Both the position numbers and the translations under genes were made by a program. This document shows, in pieces, positions 1 through 6,477 of a stretch of DNA of 15,998 nucleotides (position 1 is its first letter; the number at the start of each line of letters is the position of its first letter). The DNA is taken from the NCBI GenBank assembly GCA_910589555.1, contig CAJUTE010000055.1, forward strand, positions 1 to 15,998, written 5' to 3'. Below the pieces are notes generated by a model. It saw only the letters and a list, made by a program, of their open reading frames with translations, made no database searches and was not told the origin of the DNA. The DNA comes from an uncultured Muribaculum sp. Lineage in GTDB: Bacteria > Bacteroidota > Bacteroidia > Bacteroidales > Muribaculaceae.

Positions 1-79
1 AATGGTGGAATGGTAGACACGAGGGACTTAAAATCCCTTGGCCATTACGGCTGTGAGGGTTCGAGTCCCTCTTCAGGTA
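1..79 (+). tRNA. tRNA-Leu(UAA), 5' end cut by window edge
   Basis: This is a class II tRNA lacking only about the first five acceptor bases. The anticodon arm is AGGGA-CTTAAAA-TCCCT, giving anticodon TAA (reads UUA leucine codons). A long variable arm follows, as expected for tRNA-Leu. The T arm is GAGGG-TTCGAGT-CCCTC at 55-71. The acceptor 3' strand TTCAGGT (72-78) and discriminator A79 follow. The AA at positions 1-2 would be the last two bases of the 5' acceptor strand ACCTGAA. CCA is not encoded; CGA follows instead, so CCA must be added after transcription. Confidence 0.95.
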
Positions 80-81
80 CG

Positions 82-110
82 AAAGGCTTCCTTACCGGGA
101 AGCCTTTTTT
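82..110 (+). terminator. Rho-independent terminator after tRNA-Leu
   Basis: A perfect inverted repeat AAAGGCTTCC (82-91) / GGAAGCCTTT (98-107) with a six-base loop runs into six T residues (105-110), directly after the tRNA. Read on the minus strand it is also a hairpin, with a shorter T run, so it may also end the minus-strand operon whose last stop codon is at 159. Confidence 0.9.
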
Positions 111-158
111 ATTATTGGTGTCATCCGATAAATATCATAATTGTGGAATAAATCCATG

Positions 159-596
159 TTAAACCTTGGCGTTTTTAAGTTTGTTTTTGTTCACGTTGAT
201 ATACAGCAGGTCGTCATGGTCGGTGATACTGTACAGCTCACTACAGGCGGTAGTCATGAGATAAAATTCATCAAGCCCGTCGCAATCACCGATAAAAGTG
301 TGAATGTCTGACATACAGCCTTTAAAAACCACGAAATCCGTATTCCAATAGTCAATGACAAAATAAAGCACGGTATCACGATTGATTATATCAAGCAAAT
401 GCCAATAAGGATCCTCCATATTACAATCAATACTGTCCGGTACATACTTGAAACTCAGCCACAATGCCCGCGGATTGCCAATAACGAACGTATCATATAG
501 TCTTTGCAGCAACACCTCCTTTTCTTGCCCTTCGATTTTAAGAAGCGGAAGTTTGTTGTCACGGACTGTGCGGTCTATTTCCTCATAATCAAACAT
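159..596 (-). CDS. DUF6756-like hypothetical protein (145 aa)
   Basis: A soluble 145-residue protein with no signal peptide or membrane segment, last gene of the minus-strand operon. Residues about 64-135 alternate hydrophobic and aromatic positions (YWHLLDI, LYFVIDYW, VVFKG) and end in DEFYLM followed by ITDHDDLLYI. This order, with a paired EFYL strand and a terminal HDD motif, resembles my recollection of the DUF6756 family found in immunity-type gene neighbourhoods. The family match is tentative and was not searched. The start at 596 overlaps the stop of the small ORF upstream by 22 bases, which suggests translational coupling. A stop codon lies in frame just upstream of this ATG, so the protein cannot be extended. 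Function is unknown; a role as an immunity or accessory protein is inference from context only. Confidence 0.8.
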   Translation of the reverse strand: MFDYEEIDRTVRDNKLPLLKIEGQEKEVLLQRLYDTFVIGNPRALWLSFKYVPDSIDCNMEDPYWHLLDIINRDTVLYFVIDYWNTDFVVFKGCMSDIHTFIGDCDGLDEFYLMTTACSELYSITDHDDLLYINVNKNKLKNAKV

Positions 597-715
597 AGAG
601 TTTTAGTTTTTAAAGCGACATACAGATGAGTCACATCGCAGTAATTTGATTCCTCCCTGATGCGTCGATCGAGAATAAAATCGTCCTCGAAGGACAGCAT
701 TTGCAGTTTTGCCAT
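575..715 (-). CDS. Small hypothetical ORF, 46 aa, inside the operon
   Basis: Reading the minus strand from the ATG at 715 gives 46 codons ending in TAG at 575-577. The product starts MAKLQMLSFEDDF and continues with mixed, non-repetitive composition (DRRIREESNYCDVTHLY), which reads like real protein rather than noise. It begins 10 bases after the stop of the Sel1 gene upstream and overlaps the next gene's start by 22 bases, so it fills an otherwise empty 129-base gap in a tightly packed operon. No signal peptide or membrane helix is visible and no family is recognised. It could be a genuine small protein, or the preserved N-terminus of a decayed larger gene. No Shine-Dalgarno sequence is seen, which is normal for this phylum. 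Confidence 0.5.
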   Translation of the reverse strand: MAKLQMLSFEDDFILDRRIREESNYCDVTHLYVALKTKTLCLIMRK

Positions 716-725
716 AGCTTAATTC

Positions 726-1859
726 TTATCTTTTTAAGTCACGGAATTTCTTGTTGTTGAGGGCGTTCTCGGCGGCGCGGTTATCGTGGGAGGCGGCGAG
801 TTTGAAATAGTCGTATGCCTTGTGCAAGTCTACCTCAACGCCAAGCCCCTTCAGGTACATATTGCCGATTTCATACTCTGCCACATCTACGAAAGAATCC
901 CTTTTCGAGCTCTTGCCGCCGGCTACTTGCTGATACAATGCCATAGCCGCCGCATAATCCCTGTTGCATCCTGCACCGCGTTTGTAGCACTCCGCCAATT
1001 TTAACTTGGCATAAGTATCTCCGCTGTCGGATGCCTTTTGGAACCACTCAAACGCCTTGTCAAAATCCCGTTTCACGCCTTCGCCGTCGAGATATGCCGC
1101 TGCCACATTATAATATGCATCGGTATACCCCGCCTCTGCCGCCTTCATATAACATTCAAAGGCTTTTTCTTCGTTTCCTTCACTGCTGTATGTCTGCGCT
1201 AAATCGACGTATGATGCACCATCTTTCTTCTCTGTGGAGATTTCCTCATAGAGCCGTGTCGCTTCGTCAGTCCGATCCGGCAGATAGCTGACAATTTCTT
1301 CCGGTACGCCCAATTCGTAATACAGAGTATCGGCAAGATTTTTCTTGTCTTTGGCTGTTCCCTTTTCGGCTTTGGCTCTCAATATCTCTATCAGGCGTTC
1401 ATACCACATCAGGGCTACATCCCTGCCTTCCTTTTCCGTCATATCGTCAGGGCGGTCGTGCACAAAAAGATTCATCAGAGATTTTGCGGCACTCACCACT
1501 CCTTTGTCCGCTTTCTTTGTCAGCACCTCAATCATCCTGTAAAGCCATTTCCTGCCCAACGGCTTTCGCTGCTCCGGTTCCATGTCGTCGCAGATAAATC
1601 GGTAATAGTCGGCAAGAAACTTTATTGCCTTCAGGTTGTTGCCATCCGCCGCTCTCTCCATCCAAGACAGAAAGCGGGAGGAATCCTCGCTGTAGAACGT
1701 ATAGTAATACATCCCGAGCCAATATTGCGCCTGTGCATTGCCCTGCTCGGCAATGGGAGTTATCGCCTCGACCGCCGACCGCGCATGCTCCGGACTATCA
1801 AAATCATCGACGCTTTGCTTTATGTTTTTAAGATACTCAGATAGTTCCTTGCTGTCCAT
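726..1859 (-). CDS. Sel1-repeat (TPR-like) protein, 377 aa
   Basis: A cytoplasmic alpha-solenoid protein without a signal peptide. Sel1-like helical repeats are visible near residues 41-75, 215-246, 247-281, 282-314 and 326-358, with the typical pattern A..LA..Y..G.G...D..KA..WF.KAA. The middle of the protein (about 104-176) carries two copies of a different unit centred on a W-[YL]-x-R-x-[IL]-E-[IV]-L-x-x-K-A-x-K-G core. Sel1 repeats bind other proteins; they do not imply an enzyme activity. It is clearly paralogous to the 388-aa protein at 2232-3398: the ARSAVEAITP segment, repeat order and the ELGNMYL/EIGNMYL region all correspond. It lies 8 bases downstream of the DUF4375-like gene and is probably co-transcribed with it. 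Its partner is unknown. Confidence 0.93.
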   Translation of the reverse strand: MDSKELSEYLKNIKQSVDDFDSPEHARSAVEAITPIAEQGNAQAQYWLGMYYYTFYSEDSSRFLSWMERAADGNNLKAIKFLADYYRFICDDMEPEQRKPLGRKWLYRMIEVLTKKADKGVVSAAKSLMNLFVHDRPDDMTEKEGRDVALMWYERLIEILRAKAEKGTAKDKKNLADTLYYELGVPEEIVSYLPDRTDEATRLYEEISTEKKDGASYVDLAQTYSSEGNEEKAFECYMKAAEAGYTDAYYNVAAAYLDGEGVKRDFDKAFEWFQKASDSGDTYAKLKLAECYKRGAGCNRDYAAAMALYQQVAGGKSSKRDSFVDVAEYEIGNMYLKGLGVEVDLHKAYDYFKLAASHDNRAAENALNNKKFRDLKR

Positions 1860-1867
1860 AGATCTTC

Positions 1868-2227
1868 TCAGTCAAAAATAGCATTCCTGTTTTCCCATAC
1901 GAATTCCTCAAGACAGTCGCATAGCGATGGCTCAAAATCGTAATAGGCGTTGTCGGTCTCTTCCCAATCATCCTCTTCGCCATCGGTGATTGCCCGGCGA
2001 TAGTTGTCGGCAATATCCTTGTTGCCAATAGTCAGGATAGCATCTTCCAGTTCATCGGGATTGGTTTCGGAATAACAGTCCCGATAGCCGGAATGTCCTC
2101 CGTTCTGCATCTCGGCATCATACCAGAAGCAGAGCACCGCTTTCTTCTGAATCGGTGAAAGAGTCCCCGCATCACGGTCGCAAATTTCTTCAATAAATCT
2201 GTTCCAAAGAGTATCTTTTTCTGTCAT
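1868..2227 (-). CDS. DMP19/DUF4375-like acidic protein, 119 aa
   Basis: A small, strongly acidic protein. The stretch LSPIQKKAVLCFWYDAEMQNGG (about residues 23-44), followed by IGNKDIADNYRRA, matches the family pattern of DUF4375, the DMP19-like fold: a helix ending in E-x-x-NGG, then an IG...A..YRRA helix. DMP19 of Neisseria is a DNA mimic that sequesters a transcription repressor. Whether this protein mimics DNA is unknown, although D and E are abundant across the whole chain, especially the segment near residues 82-101. The gene sits between two Sel1 genes, 4 bases after one stop and 8 bases before the next start, so co-expression is very likely. The assignment rests on motif recall, not on a search. 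Confidence 0.85.
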   Translation of the reverse strand: MTEKDTLWNRFIEEICDRDAGTLSPIQKKAVLCFWYDAEMQNGGHSGYRDCYSETNPDELEDAILTIGNKDIADNYRRAITDGEEDDWEETDNAYYDFEPSLCDCLEEFVWENRNAIFD

Positions 2228-2231
2228 AGAG

Positions 2232-3398
2232 CTAACGTAATTCGTTTAATTTGTTTTCAGCCTGAGGGTTATTGCATTTCTTAGCGGCGAGCGTGAAATA
2301 GCGGATCGCCTCTTTCAAATCGGGCTGCACTCCAAGTCCGTTGAGATACATATTGCCGAGTTCATATAATGCAGTTCCGATTCCGGCATACTGATGCTTG
2401 AATCCGCGATCATTGACACGCTCGGCAAGCATCAGATAATTGTCCATAGCCTTTTCATAGTCCTGCGTGCCGCCGATGCCATTCTTATAACATTCGGCAA
2501 GTTTCAGGATTGCCGTGATTTCACCCACATCCGCACCTTTCTTATACCATTTGCGGGCTTGTGCTTCATCCTTTTCAATGCCATTGCCATATCTATAGGC
2601 ATCTCCTATTTTTGCATACGCTTCATGCCAATTCAGTTTTGCGGCTTTCTTGAAACAGGCGAGAGCCTGTTTCCATAGACCAAGATCATTGTATGCACAT
2701 CCCATTCTGAAATATGCCTTATGTTTCAGCAGGAAATGGCAATCAGCAGTAACCTCCTTATACAAAACTATGGCTTGCGACAGATTACGTTCATCATCTT
2801 CATCCGTGAAACAATCCAAAAGTTCTTCGGGTACATAATCACCATACAGAAGTATTTCCGCCAAATTCCATTTATCCATAGAATCTCCTCTATTGGCTTT
2901 TGCCGTCAATATCTCAATCCAGCGATCATACCACTTGCGGGCGATTTCGATGCCCTCTTCCACTGTAATATCCTCAGGACAATCCTCAACATATTGACTC
3001 ATCAAGTCTTTTGCCGCATTTGCCGAACCTTTGTTGGCTTTCGCTGCTAAAATAGCAAACCAGCGCCTGTGCCATTTCAGTATAAACGCCTTTCGTTGTT
3101 CTGCATCTATTCCATCGGGGCAATCGTTACGATATATTTCCATGATTAATTGAGCGGCTTCGGCATTGCCATTGTCCGCAGCCTTTTCAAACCAATAGAT
3201 CGCTTTTTGATTGTCACATCCATTGTGATAACCCCATGAATAGTATCGTCCAAGAAGCAGTTGAGCCTCCACATCGCCATGCTCGGCAGCCGGCGTTATC
3301 GCCTCAACCGCTTGCCGTGCCTGCTCCGCATCGCCTTGACCGGCGTAGCATTTGATGAATTCCTTTATAGTCTTGTATTGTTGGGATAATCCGCTCAT
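2232..3398 (-). CDS. Sel1-repeat (TPR-like) protein, 388 aa
   Basis: First gene of the minus-strand operon. It is a soluble helical-repeat protein without a signal peptide. Sel1-type repeats occur around residues 44-76 (AQLLLGRYYSWG...AIYWFEKAADNG), 227-258, 259-293, 294-326 and 343-374. Between them, residues about 109-134 and 156-181 form an internal duplication, KWHRRWFAILAAKANKG versus KWYDRWIEILTAKANRG, about 47 residues apart. The same unit is found in the 377-aa paralog downstream, so both genes descend from one ancestor that already had it. The ATG at 3398 lies about 30 bases after a good -7 promoter box. The molecular partner is unknown. In other bacteria some Sel1-repeat proteins act as immunity proteins to type VI effectors; applying that here is inference. 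Confidence 0.93.
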   Translation of the reverse strand: MSGLSQQYKTIKEFIKCYAGQGDAEQARQAVEAITPAAEHGDVEAQLLLGRYYSWGYHNGCDNQKAIYWFEKAADNGNAEAAQLIMEIYRNDCPDGIDAEQRKAFILKWHRRWFAILAAKANKGSANAAKDLMSQYVEDCPEDITVEEGIEIARKWYDRWIEILTAKANRGDSMDKWNLAEILLYGDYVPEELLDCFTDEDDERNLSQAIVLYKEVTADCHFLLKHKAYFRMGCAYNDLGLWKQALACFKKAAKLNWHEAYAKIGDAYRYGNGIEKDEAQARKWYKKGADVGEITAILKLAECYKNGIGGTQDYEKAMDNYLMLAERVNDRGFKHQYAGIGTALYELGNMYLNGLGVQPDLKEAIRYFTLAAKKCNNPQAENKLNELR

Positions 3399-3430
3399 GG
3401 ATATTCGTTAGTTTTATCACTTCTCAAATA

Positions 3431-3438
3431 CAAAGATA
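3431..3438 (-). promoter_or_regulatory. Bacteroidota -7 box for the Sel1/DMP19-like operon
   Basis: The plus-strand octamer CAAAGATA reads TATCTTTG on the minus strand, a full match to the TAnnTTTG -7 element. It lies 32 bases before the ATG at 3398. The upstream -33 TTTG element is weak; the nearest candidate on the minus strand is ATTG near 3462-3465. No other such box is obvious within the operon's short junctions, so the five genes probably share this promoter. Confidence 0.6.
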
Positions 3439-3519
3439 AATATTTTTCTGTAACACCCTCCCAATAAATACCGGCAATTGATACATTGCATCAATATAAT
3501 TCGACTATCTTATATATGA

Positions 3520-3562
3520 AAATGTGCGGATATTCAGTTTTTAAACTGATACCCGCACATTT
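3520..3562 (-). terminator. Long hairpin terminator after the alpha/beta hydrolase gene
   Basis: The arms AAATGTGCGG (3520-3529) and CCGCACATTT (3553-3562) pair perfectly. The inner arms TCAGTTT (3534-3540) and AAACTGA (3543-3549) extend the stem past a small irregularity. It starts 17 bases beyond the hydrolase stop codon. The T run after the stem on the minus strand is short, but the stem is strong. It also separates the hydrolase from the promoter of the next operon. Confidence 0.75.
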
Positions 3563-3578
3563 CTATGGCGTGATAATC

Positions 3579-4655
3579 TTAATTGTTGAAATGCTCCTCA
3601 TAGAAAGCGGCGATCTCATCCATGGGGATTATGTCAAGTTGGTCGTAGAGGTCGCAATGCGAGGCTCCTTTCACAGTCAGCATCTGCTTGTTATCCCCTT
3701 TGAGCTTGGAGAAAGTGTCCTTTCCGAAGTAATATGAATGAGCCTTCTCGCCATGCACGATAAGCACCGCACTCTCCAGCTCGTCGGCATACTCGAAGAA
3801 CTTGAAGTTGACGAAAGGAAGATTGGAAGTCACATTCCAACCATCGGTGGAGTTACCTGAACGCGCATGATAGCCTCGCGGAGTCTTGTAGTAGGCGTAG
3901 TAATCCTTTACAAACTGCGGAGCGTCGTCAGGCAGCGGATCCACCACGCCACCTGCGCGCTGATACTCACCGTTGCGGAAATCGATGGTGCGTTGAGCCG
4001 CCATGGCCTCACGCTTAACATTGCGCTGCTCGGCGCTGTTTTCAGAATCAAAATATCCGTTGGCATTGACACGGGTCATGTCATACATCGTCGAGGCAAC
4101 AGTAGCCTTGATGCGAGGGTCGTTGATAGCCGCCTGAATTGCGATGCCGCCCCAGCCGCAGATGCCGAGGATTCCCACCTTCCCGGAATCGACATCCTCA
4201 CGGTTCATGAGATAGTCAACCGCTGCCGAGAAATCCTCCACATTTATGTCGGGCGACGCCACCCTGCGTGGCATACCGCCGCTCTCGCCCGTAAACGAAG
4301 GGTCAAACGCGATTGTAAGCAATCCACGCTCGGCGAGCTGCTGCGCATACAACCCCGACGATTGTTCCTTCACCGCCCCGAATGGACCGCTCACCGCAAT
4401 GGCAGGCAATTTACCTGTTGCTCCTTTGGGCTTGTACATATCGGCGGCGAGAGTCACGCCGTAACGGTTCACAAAAACCACCTTCGAATGATCAACCTTA
4501 TCGCTTTTCGGGAACACTTTGTCCCAATCCTGTGTAAGCTCCATTTTTTCTACGGGAGCCAATGATGTGTCGGTGTTCTTATTATACATATCCTGTGAAT
4601 TTGCTGTCATGGCACTGAAGGTCAGTACCGCTGACAATATTATTTCATATCTCAT
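3579..4655 (-). CDS. Exported alpha/beta hydrolase, COG1073-like, Cys-type elbow
   Basis: A 358-residue protein (from the ATG at 4655) with a signal peptide of about 20 residues, so probably periplasmic. An N-terminal strand VVFVNRYGVTLAADMYKP leads into a serine-hydrolase-type core. The nucleophile elbow is GILGICGWGG, placing Cys166 where Ser usually sits. The acid region is IVHGEKAHSYYF and the catalytic His333 lies in GASHCDLYD. Cys-elbow variants are known in dienelactone hydrolases and in a COG1073 subgroup. Another ATG at 4670 is in frame, but a -7 box at 4675-4682 would put the transcript start close to it, so 4655 is preferred; with 4670 the product is 363 aa. The substrate is unknown (ester or lactone hydrolysis is the family expectation). 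It appears to be a single-gene transcript. Confidence 0.88.
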   Translation of the reverse strand: MRYEIILSAVLTFSAMTANSQDMYNKNTDTSLAPVEKMELTQDWDKVFPKSDKVDHSKVVFVNRYGVTLAADMYKPKGATGKLPAIAVSGPFGAVKEQSSGLYAQQLAERGLLTIAFDPSFTGESGGMPRRVASPDINVEDFSAAVDYLMNREDVDSGKVGILGICGWGGIAIQAAINDPRIKATVASTMYDMTRVNANGYFDSENSAEQRNVKREAMAAQRTIDFRNGEYQRAGGVVDPLPDDAPQFVKDYYAYYKTPRGYHARSGNSTDGWNVTSNLPFVNFKFFEYADELESAVLIVHGEKAHSYYFGKDTFSKLKGDNKQMLTVKGASHCDLYDQLDIIPMDEIAAFYEEHFNN

Positions 4656-4674
4656 TGCTATATTAATCATAGCG

Positions 4675-4682
4675 CAAAGTTA
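4675..4682 (-). promoter_or_regulatory. -7 box for the alpha/beta hydrolase gene
   Basis: Plus-strand CAAAGTTA is TAACTTTG on the minus strand, matching TAnnTTTG. It is only 4 bases from the upstream candidate ATG at 4670 and 19 bases from the ATG at 4655. This favours the second start, with a short leader. The -33 element is poor; TTGG near 4703-4706 is the nearest candidate. Confidence 0.55.
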
Positions 4683-4760
4683 GCAAGGATTATGCAGCAG
4701 CACCAACCCAAATCACGGCAATCCCAACCCGAAATACCTGTGTTTTTCTGAACATGGACT

Positions 4761-4975
4761 TATAGCCGAGAATCGGCGAAATAATTTAAGCACTGCCACG
4801 AGGCGATAGCCGAGGTGCGGTGTAAGGTGTACCAACGAACGGGCATCGAAGATGTCCACCAACCAACACCGTATAGCCTACATTCCTTCAACAGACTCGC
4901 CCCGACTTCGCTCGCTCAGTCGGGGATAGTGACGGAACCTGTGCCTGGCGGCACTTAGCTCGATCCATCCGGATT
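4761..4975. other. GC-rich multi-hairpin intergenic element (possible repeat or structured RNA)
   Basis: This is the core of a 416-base gene-free gap (4671-5086). Visible inverted repeats in order are: GCCGA/TCGGC (4765-4769 and 4773-4777, loop GAA); CACTGC/GCGGTG (4791-4796 and 4817-4822) enclosing GGC-GATA-GCC; CGGTGT/ACACCG (4818-4823 and 4866-4871) enclosing GGGCATC-GAA-GATGTCC (4841-4857); CCCCGACT/AGTCGGGG (4900-4907 and 4918-4925, ten-base loop TCGCTCGCTC); GTGCC/GGCAC (4941-4954); and the palindrome ATCCGGAT (4967-4974). Two of the stems share bases and so are alternatives. No ORF with a start codon fits. It lies between two minus-strand genes and is not needed for termination, because a separate terminator is present at 5037-5066. 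No promoter for it was found. It may be a multicopy intergenic repeat or a noncoding RNA. Confidence 0.5.
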
Positions 4976-5036
4976 TATTACCCCAATTACTATCTAATTT
5001 TATCGGACAGCAATAATATTTTTACCAGACGACAAT

Positions 5037-5066
5037 AAAAAAAGTGCGACAACTTGCCGCACTTTT
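5037..5066 (-). terminator. Terminator after the DUF4925-like lipoprotein gene
   Basis: GTGCG (5044-5048) pairs with CGCAC (5058-5062), flanked by AAAA/TTTT. On the minus strand it is followed by a run of at least seven T residues. It begins about 20 bases after the stop codon at 5087, which is ideal for a Rho-independent terminator. Confidence 0.85.
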
Positions 5067-5086
5067 CTATGTTATCAGGATGTTGA

Positions 5087-6322
5087 TCAGTTCGCTTTCT
5101 CAAGATTCAATCCGATCTCAATTCTTGATGTTCCGTTCAACACGGCAGGCAGCTGAGGAATCATCGACTCCATCATCGGAGCAAAGCTCTGCAATGTCTC
5201 ATCGTCGCTATTTTTAACTGCATCAAGAATCAACTGCTGCACAGAGGGCTGCGCAACCAATGAAGCGCCTACTGAAATGATCGGCATAAGGAAATCCTTG
5301 TTCAGGAATACTGACATATTGTCGCCTGTCATTGTATATTCCACGGGCACACCATTTTTCACATAAGGAAGATATGTGTTGAGCACCTGCATTACTGCCG
5401 ACAAGTCCAACTCTCCGTCGCCGGCTGCCTTTGATTTCTGTGAAGCATTGTAGATGATGTTCTGGATATTCAAGAAAACAAGAATGGTATTGTTATCTTT
5501 CACCACATACTGAGCAAGATTTGCCGGAGATTCAACCGGAGTAAGGCTTCCATTGGCAACATCGGCATAGATGGCACGGATATTTCCGTCAGCCTCAAAT
5601 GATACTTGCTTCAGCAACTGAGGCATAGCTTCTTGCAATCCGAGCACTGTATCGGCGGGTTCAATGGGCACCATAGGCATCTGTGTCATGATACCGATAA
5701 TATTAGCGAGCGGCATCTGTATAGCCCATCCGGGAGCAAGTTCTATATCAAAATCTGTGCTTGATTCCCATATCAAACGAACAGGATCAGCCACTCCTGA
5801 GATAGTGTCGCCCCAGTCATTACGCTCGATTTCCGACAATTTCCATGTAGTATTTGACAATTTCTTGTTCTTAAGCTCCACATTCGACAGTGCTATTTCA
5901 AGAGATTTCTTGGAAATTTCACCTGCGTAGTTGAATGTGCAATAATCAGTTTCATAAGAGCCTGAAAATTCGCCGTCCAATACATCGACCGGGATTGTTA
6001 CTTCAGGAGATCCGGGGATGACTCCGCAAGTCTGAACCATTGTAGAAGGCTGGTTGTCAGCCTTTGAACCGCCAATCAGAGCTGAGAGGTCAAGGGCTTC
6101 ACCACTCAATGAGATAGTCGCCTTTGAAGAAGCGGTTGCAGGCGTAAAAGTTGCCACTTTACCCACCATAGGCTCTCCGTTCACAGCAAGAATCAAGCCC
6201 TCTTCAGTAGTGAAAGTGGTCTCGGAATTCGGGATTTTAACATTGTCGTCATCTTCATCACAAGCTGTCATTAAGCTCATAGAACAGATTGCGGCAAACA
6301 AATAGATGAATTTTTTCTTCAT
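5087..6322 (-). CDS. Surface lipoprotein, DUF4925-like
   Basis: A 411-residue lipoprotein from the ATG at 6322. The signal peptide MKKKFIYLFAAICSMSLMTA ends at lipobox Cys21, followed directly by DEDDDN. Acidic residues right after the lipid-bearing cysteine are the lipoprotein export signal that sends such proteins to the cell surface in Bacteroidota. The rest is beta-rich with no recognisable catalytic motif. Residues about 35-165 (VGKVATFTP, ISLSGEALDLSAL, then TFNYAGEISKKSLEIALSNV) and the later NTTWKLSEI segment fit my recollection of DUF4925-type Bacteroides lipoproteins; this is tentative. A second in-frame ATG at 6346 would add MKPKNGKS; the inner start gives a cleaner signal peptide. 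It is transcribed away from the PCMD gene and has its own terminator. Binding partner unknown. Confidence 0.88.
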   Translation of the reverse strand: MKKKFIYLFAAICSMSLMTACDEDDDNVKIPNSETTFTTEEGLILAVNGEPMVGKVATFTPATASSKATISLSGEALDLSALIGGSKADNQPSTMVQTCGVIPGSPEVTIPVDVLDGEFSGSYETDYCTFNYAGEISKKSLEIALSNVELKNKKLSNTTWKLSEIERNDWGDTISGVADPVRLIWESSTDFDIELAPGWAIQMPLANIIGIMTQMPMVPIEPADTVLGLQEAMPQLLKQVSFEADGNIRAIYADVANGSLTPVESPANLAQYVVKDNNTILVFLNIQNIIYNASQKSKAAGDGELDLSAVMQVLNTYLPYVKNGVPVEYTMTGDNMSVFLNKDFLMPIISVGASLVAQPSVQQLILDAVKNSDDETLQSFAPMMESMIPQLPAVLNGTSRIEIGLNLEKAN

Positions 6323-6391
6323 ACTTTTTCCGTTTTTCGGTTTCATTAATAATTAGTAAATAATCTACCCAACCGAGCAGATTTTAAGGTG

Positions 6392-6399
6392 CAAAGTTA
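6392..6399 (-). promoter_or_regulatory. -7 box for the DUF4925-like lipoprotein gene
   Basis: CAAAGTTA on the plus strand is TAACTTTG on the minus strand, a match to TAnnTTTG. It is 69 bases before the ATG at 6322 (45 before 6346). It lies back to back with the plus-strand box at 6443-6450, so the two diverging genes share one control region of about 155 bases. Confidence 0.55.
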
Positions 6400-6442
6400 A
6401 ACATTTTTTTTATAAATCAGATTATTTTTGGGAAAAATCGAC

Positions 6443-6450
6443 TAACTTTG
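6443..6450 (+). promoter_or_regulatory. -7 box for the PCMD/barrel operon
   Basis: TAACTTTG matches TAnnTTTG and lies 27 bases before the ATG at 6478. No good TTTG is seen at the usual 19-21-base spacing upstream; a TTTG at 6427-6430 is too close. It is identical in sequence to the -7 box of the divergent lipoprotein gene. Confidence 0.6.
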
Positions 6451-6477
6451 CAATATTATAGACTAAAAGTGTAAATA

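Noticed and set aside
786..1844. Several plus-strand frames opposite the 377-aa Sel1 gene
   Set aside because: They are antisense shadows of a Sel1 protein with clear repeat structure; products are Arg/His/Pro-rich.
3867..4565. 232-codon plus-strand frame
   Set aside because: It lies entirely opposite the well-supported hydrolase gene and its product has no recognisable features; it is a shadow of GC-biased codon positions.
4795..4887. Minus-strand open frame of about 30 codons across the hairpin element, ending at a TAA near 4795
   Set aside because: It opens after a TGA with no ATG and spans strong inverted repeats; better explained as non-coding structure.
4761..4975. CRISPR array or riboswitch
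   Set aside because: The hairpins differ from each other, with no regular repeat-spacer period, and the -7 box of the downstream gene lies after the element, so it would not be in that gene's leader.
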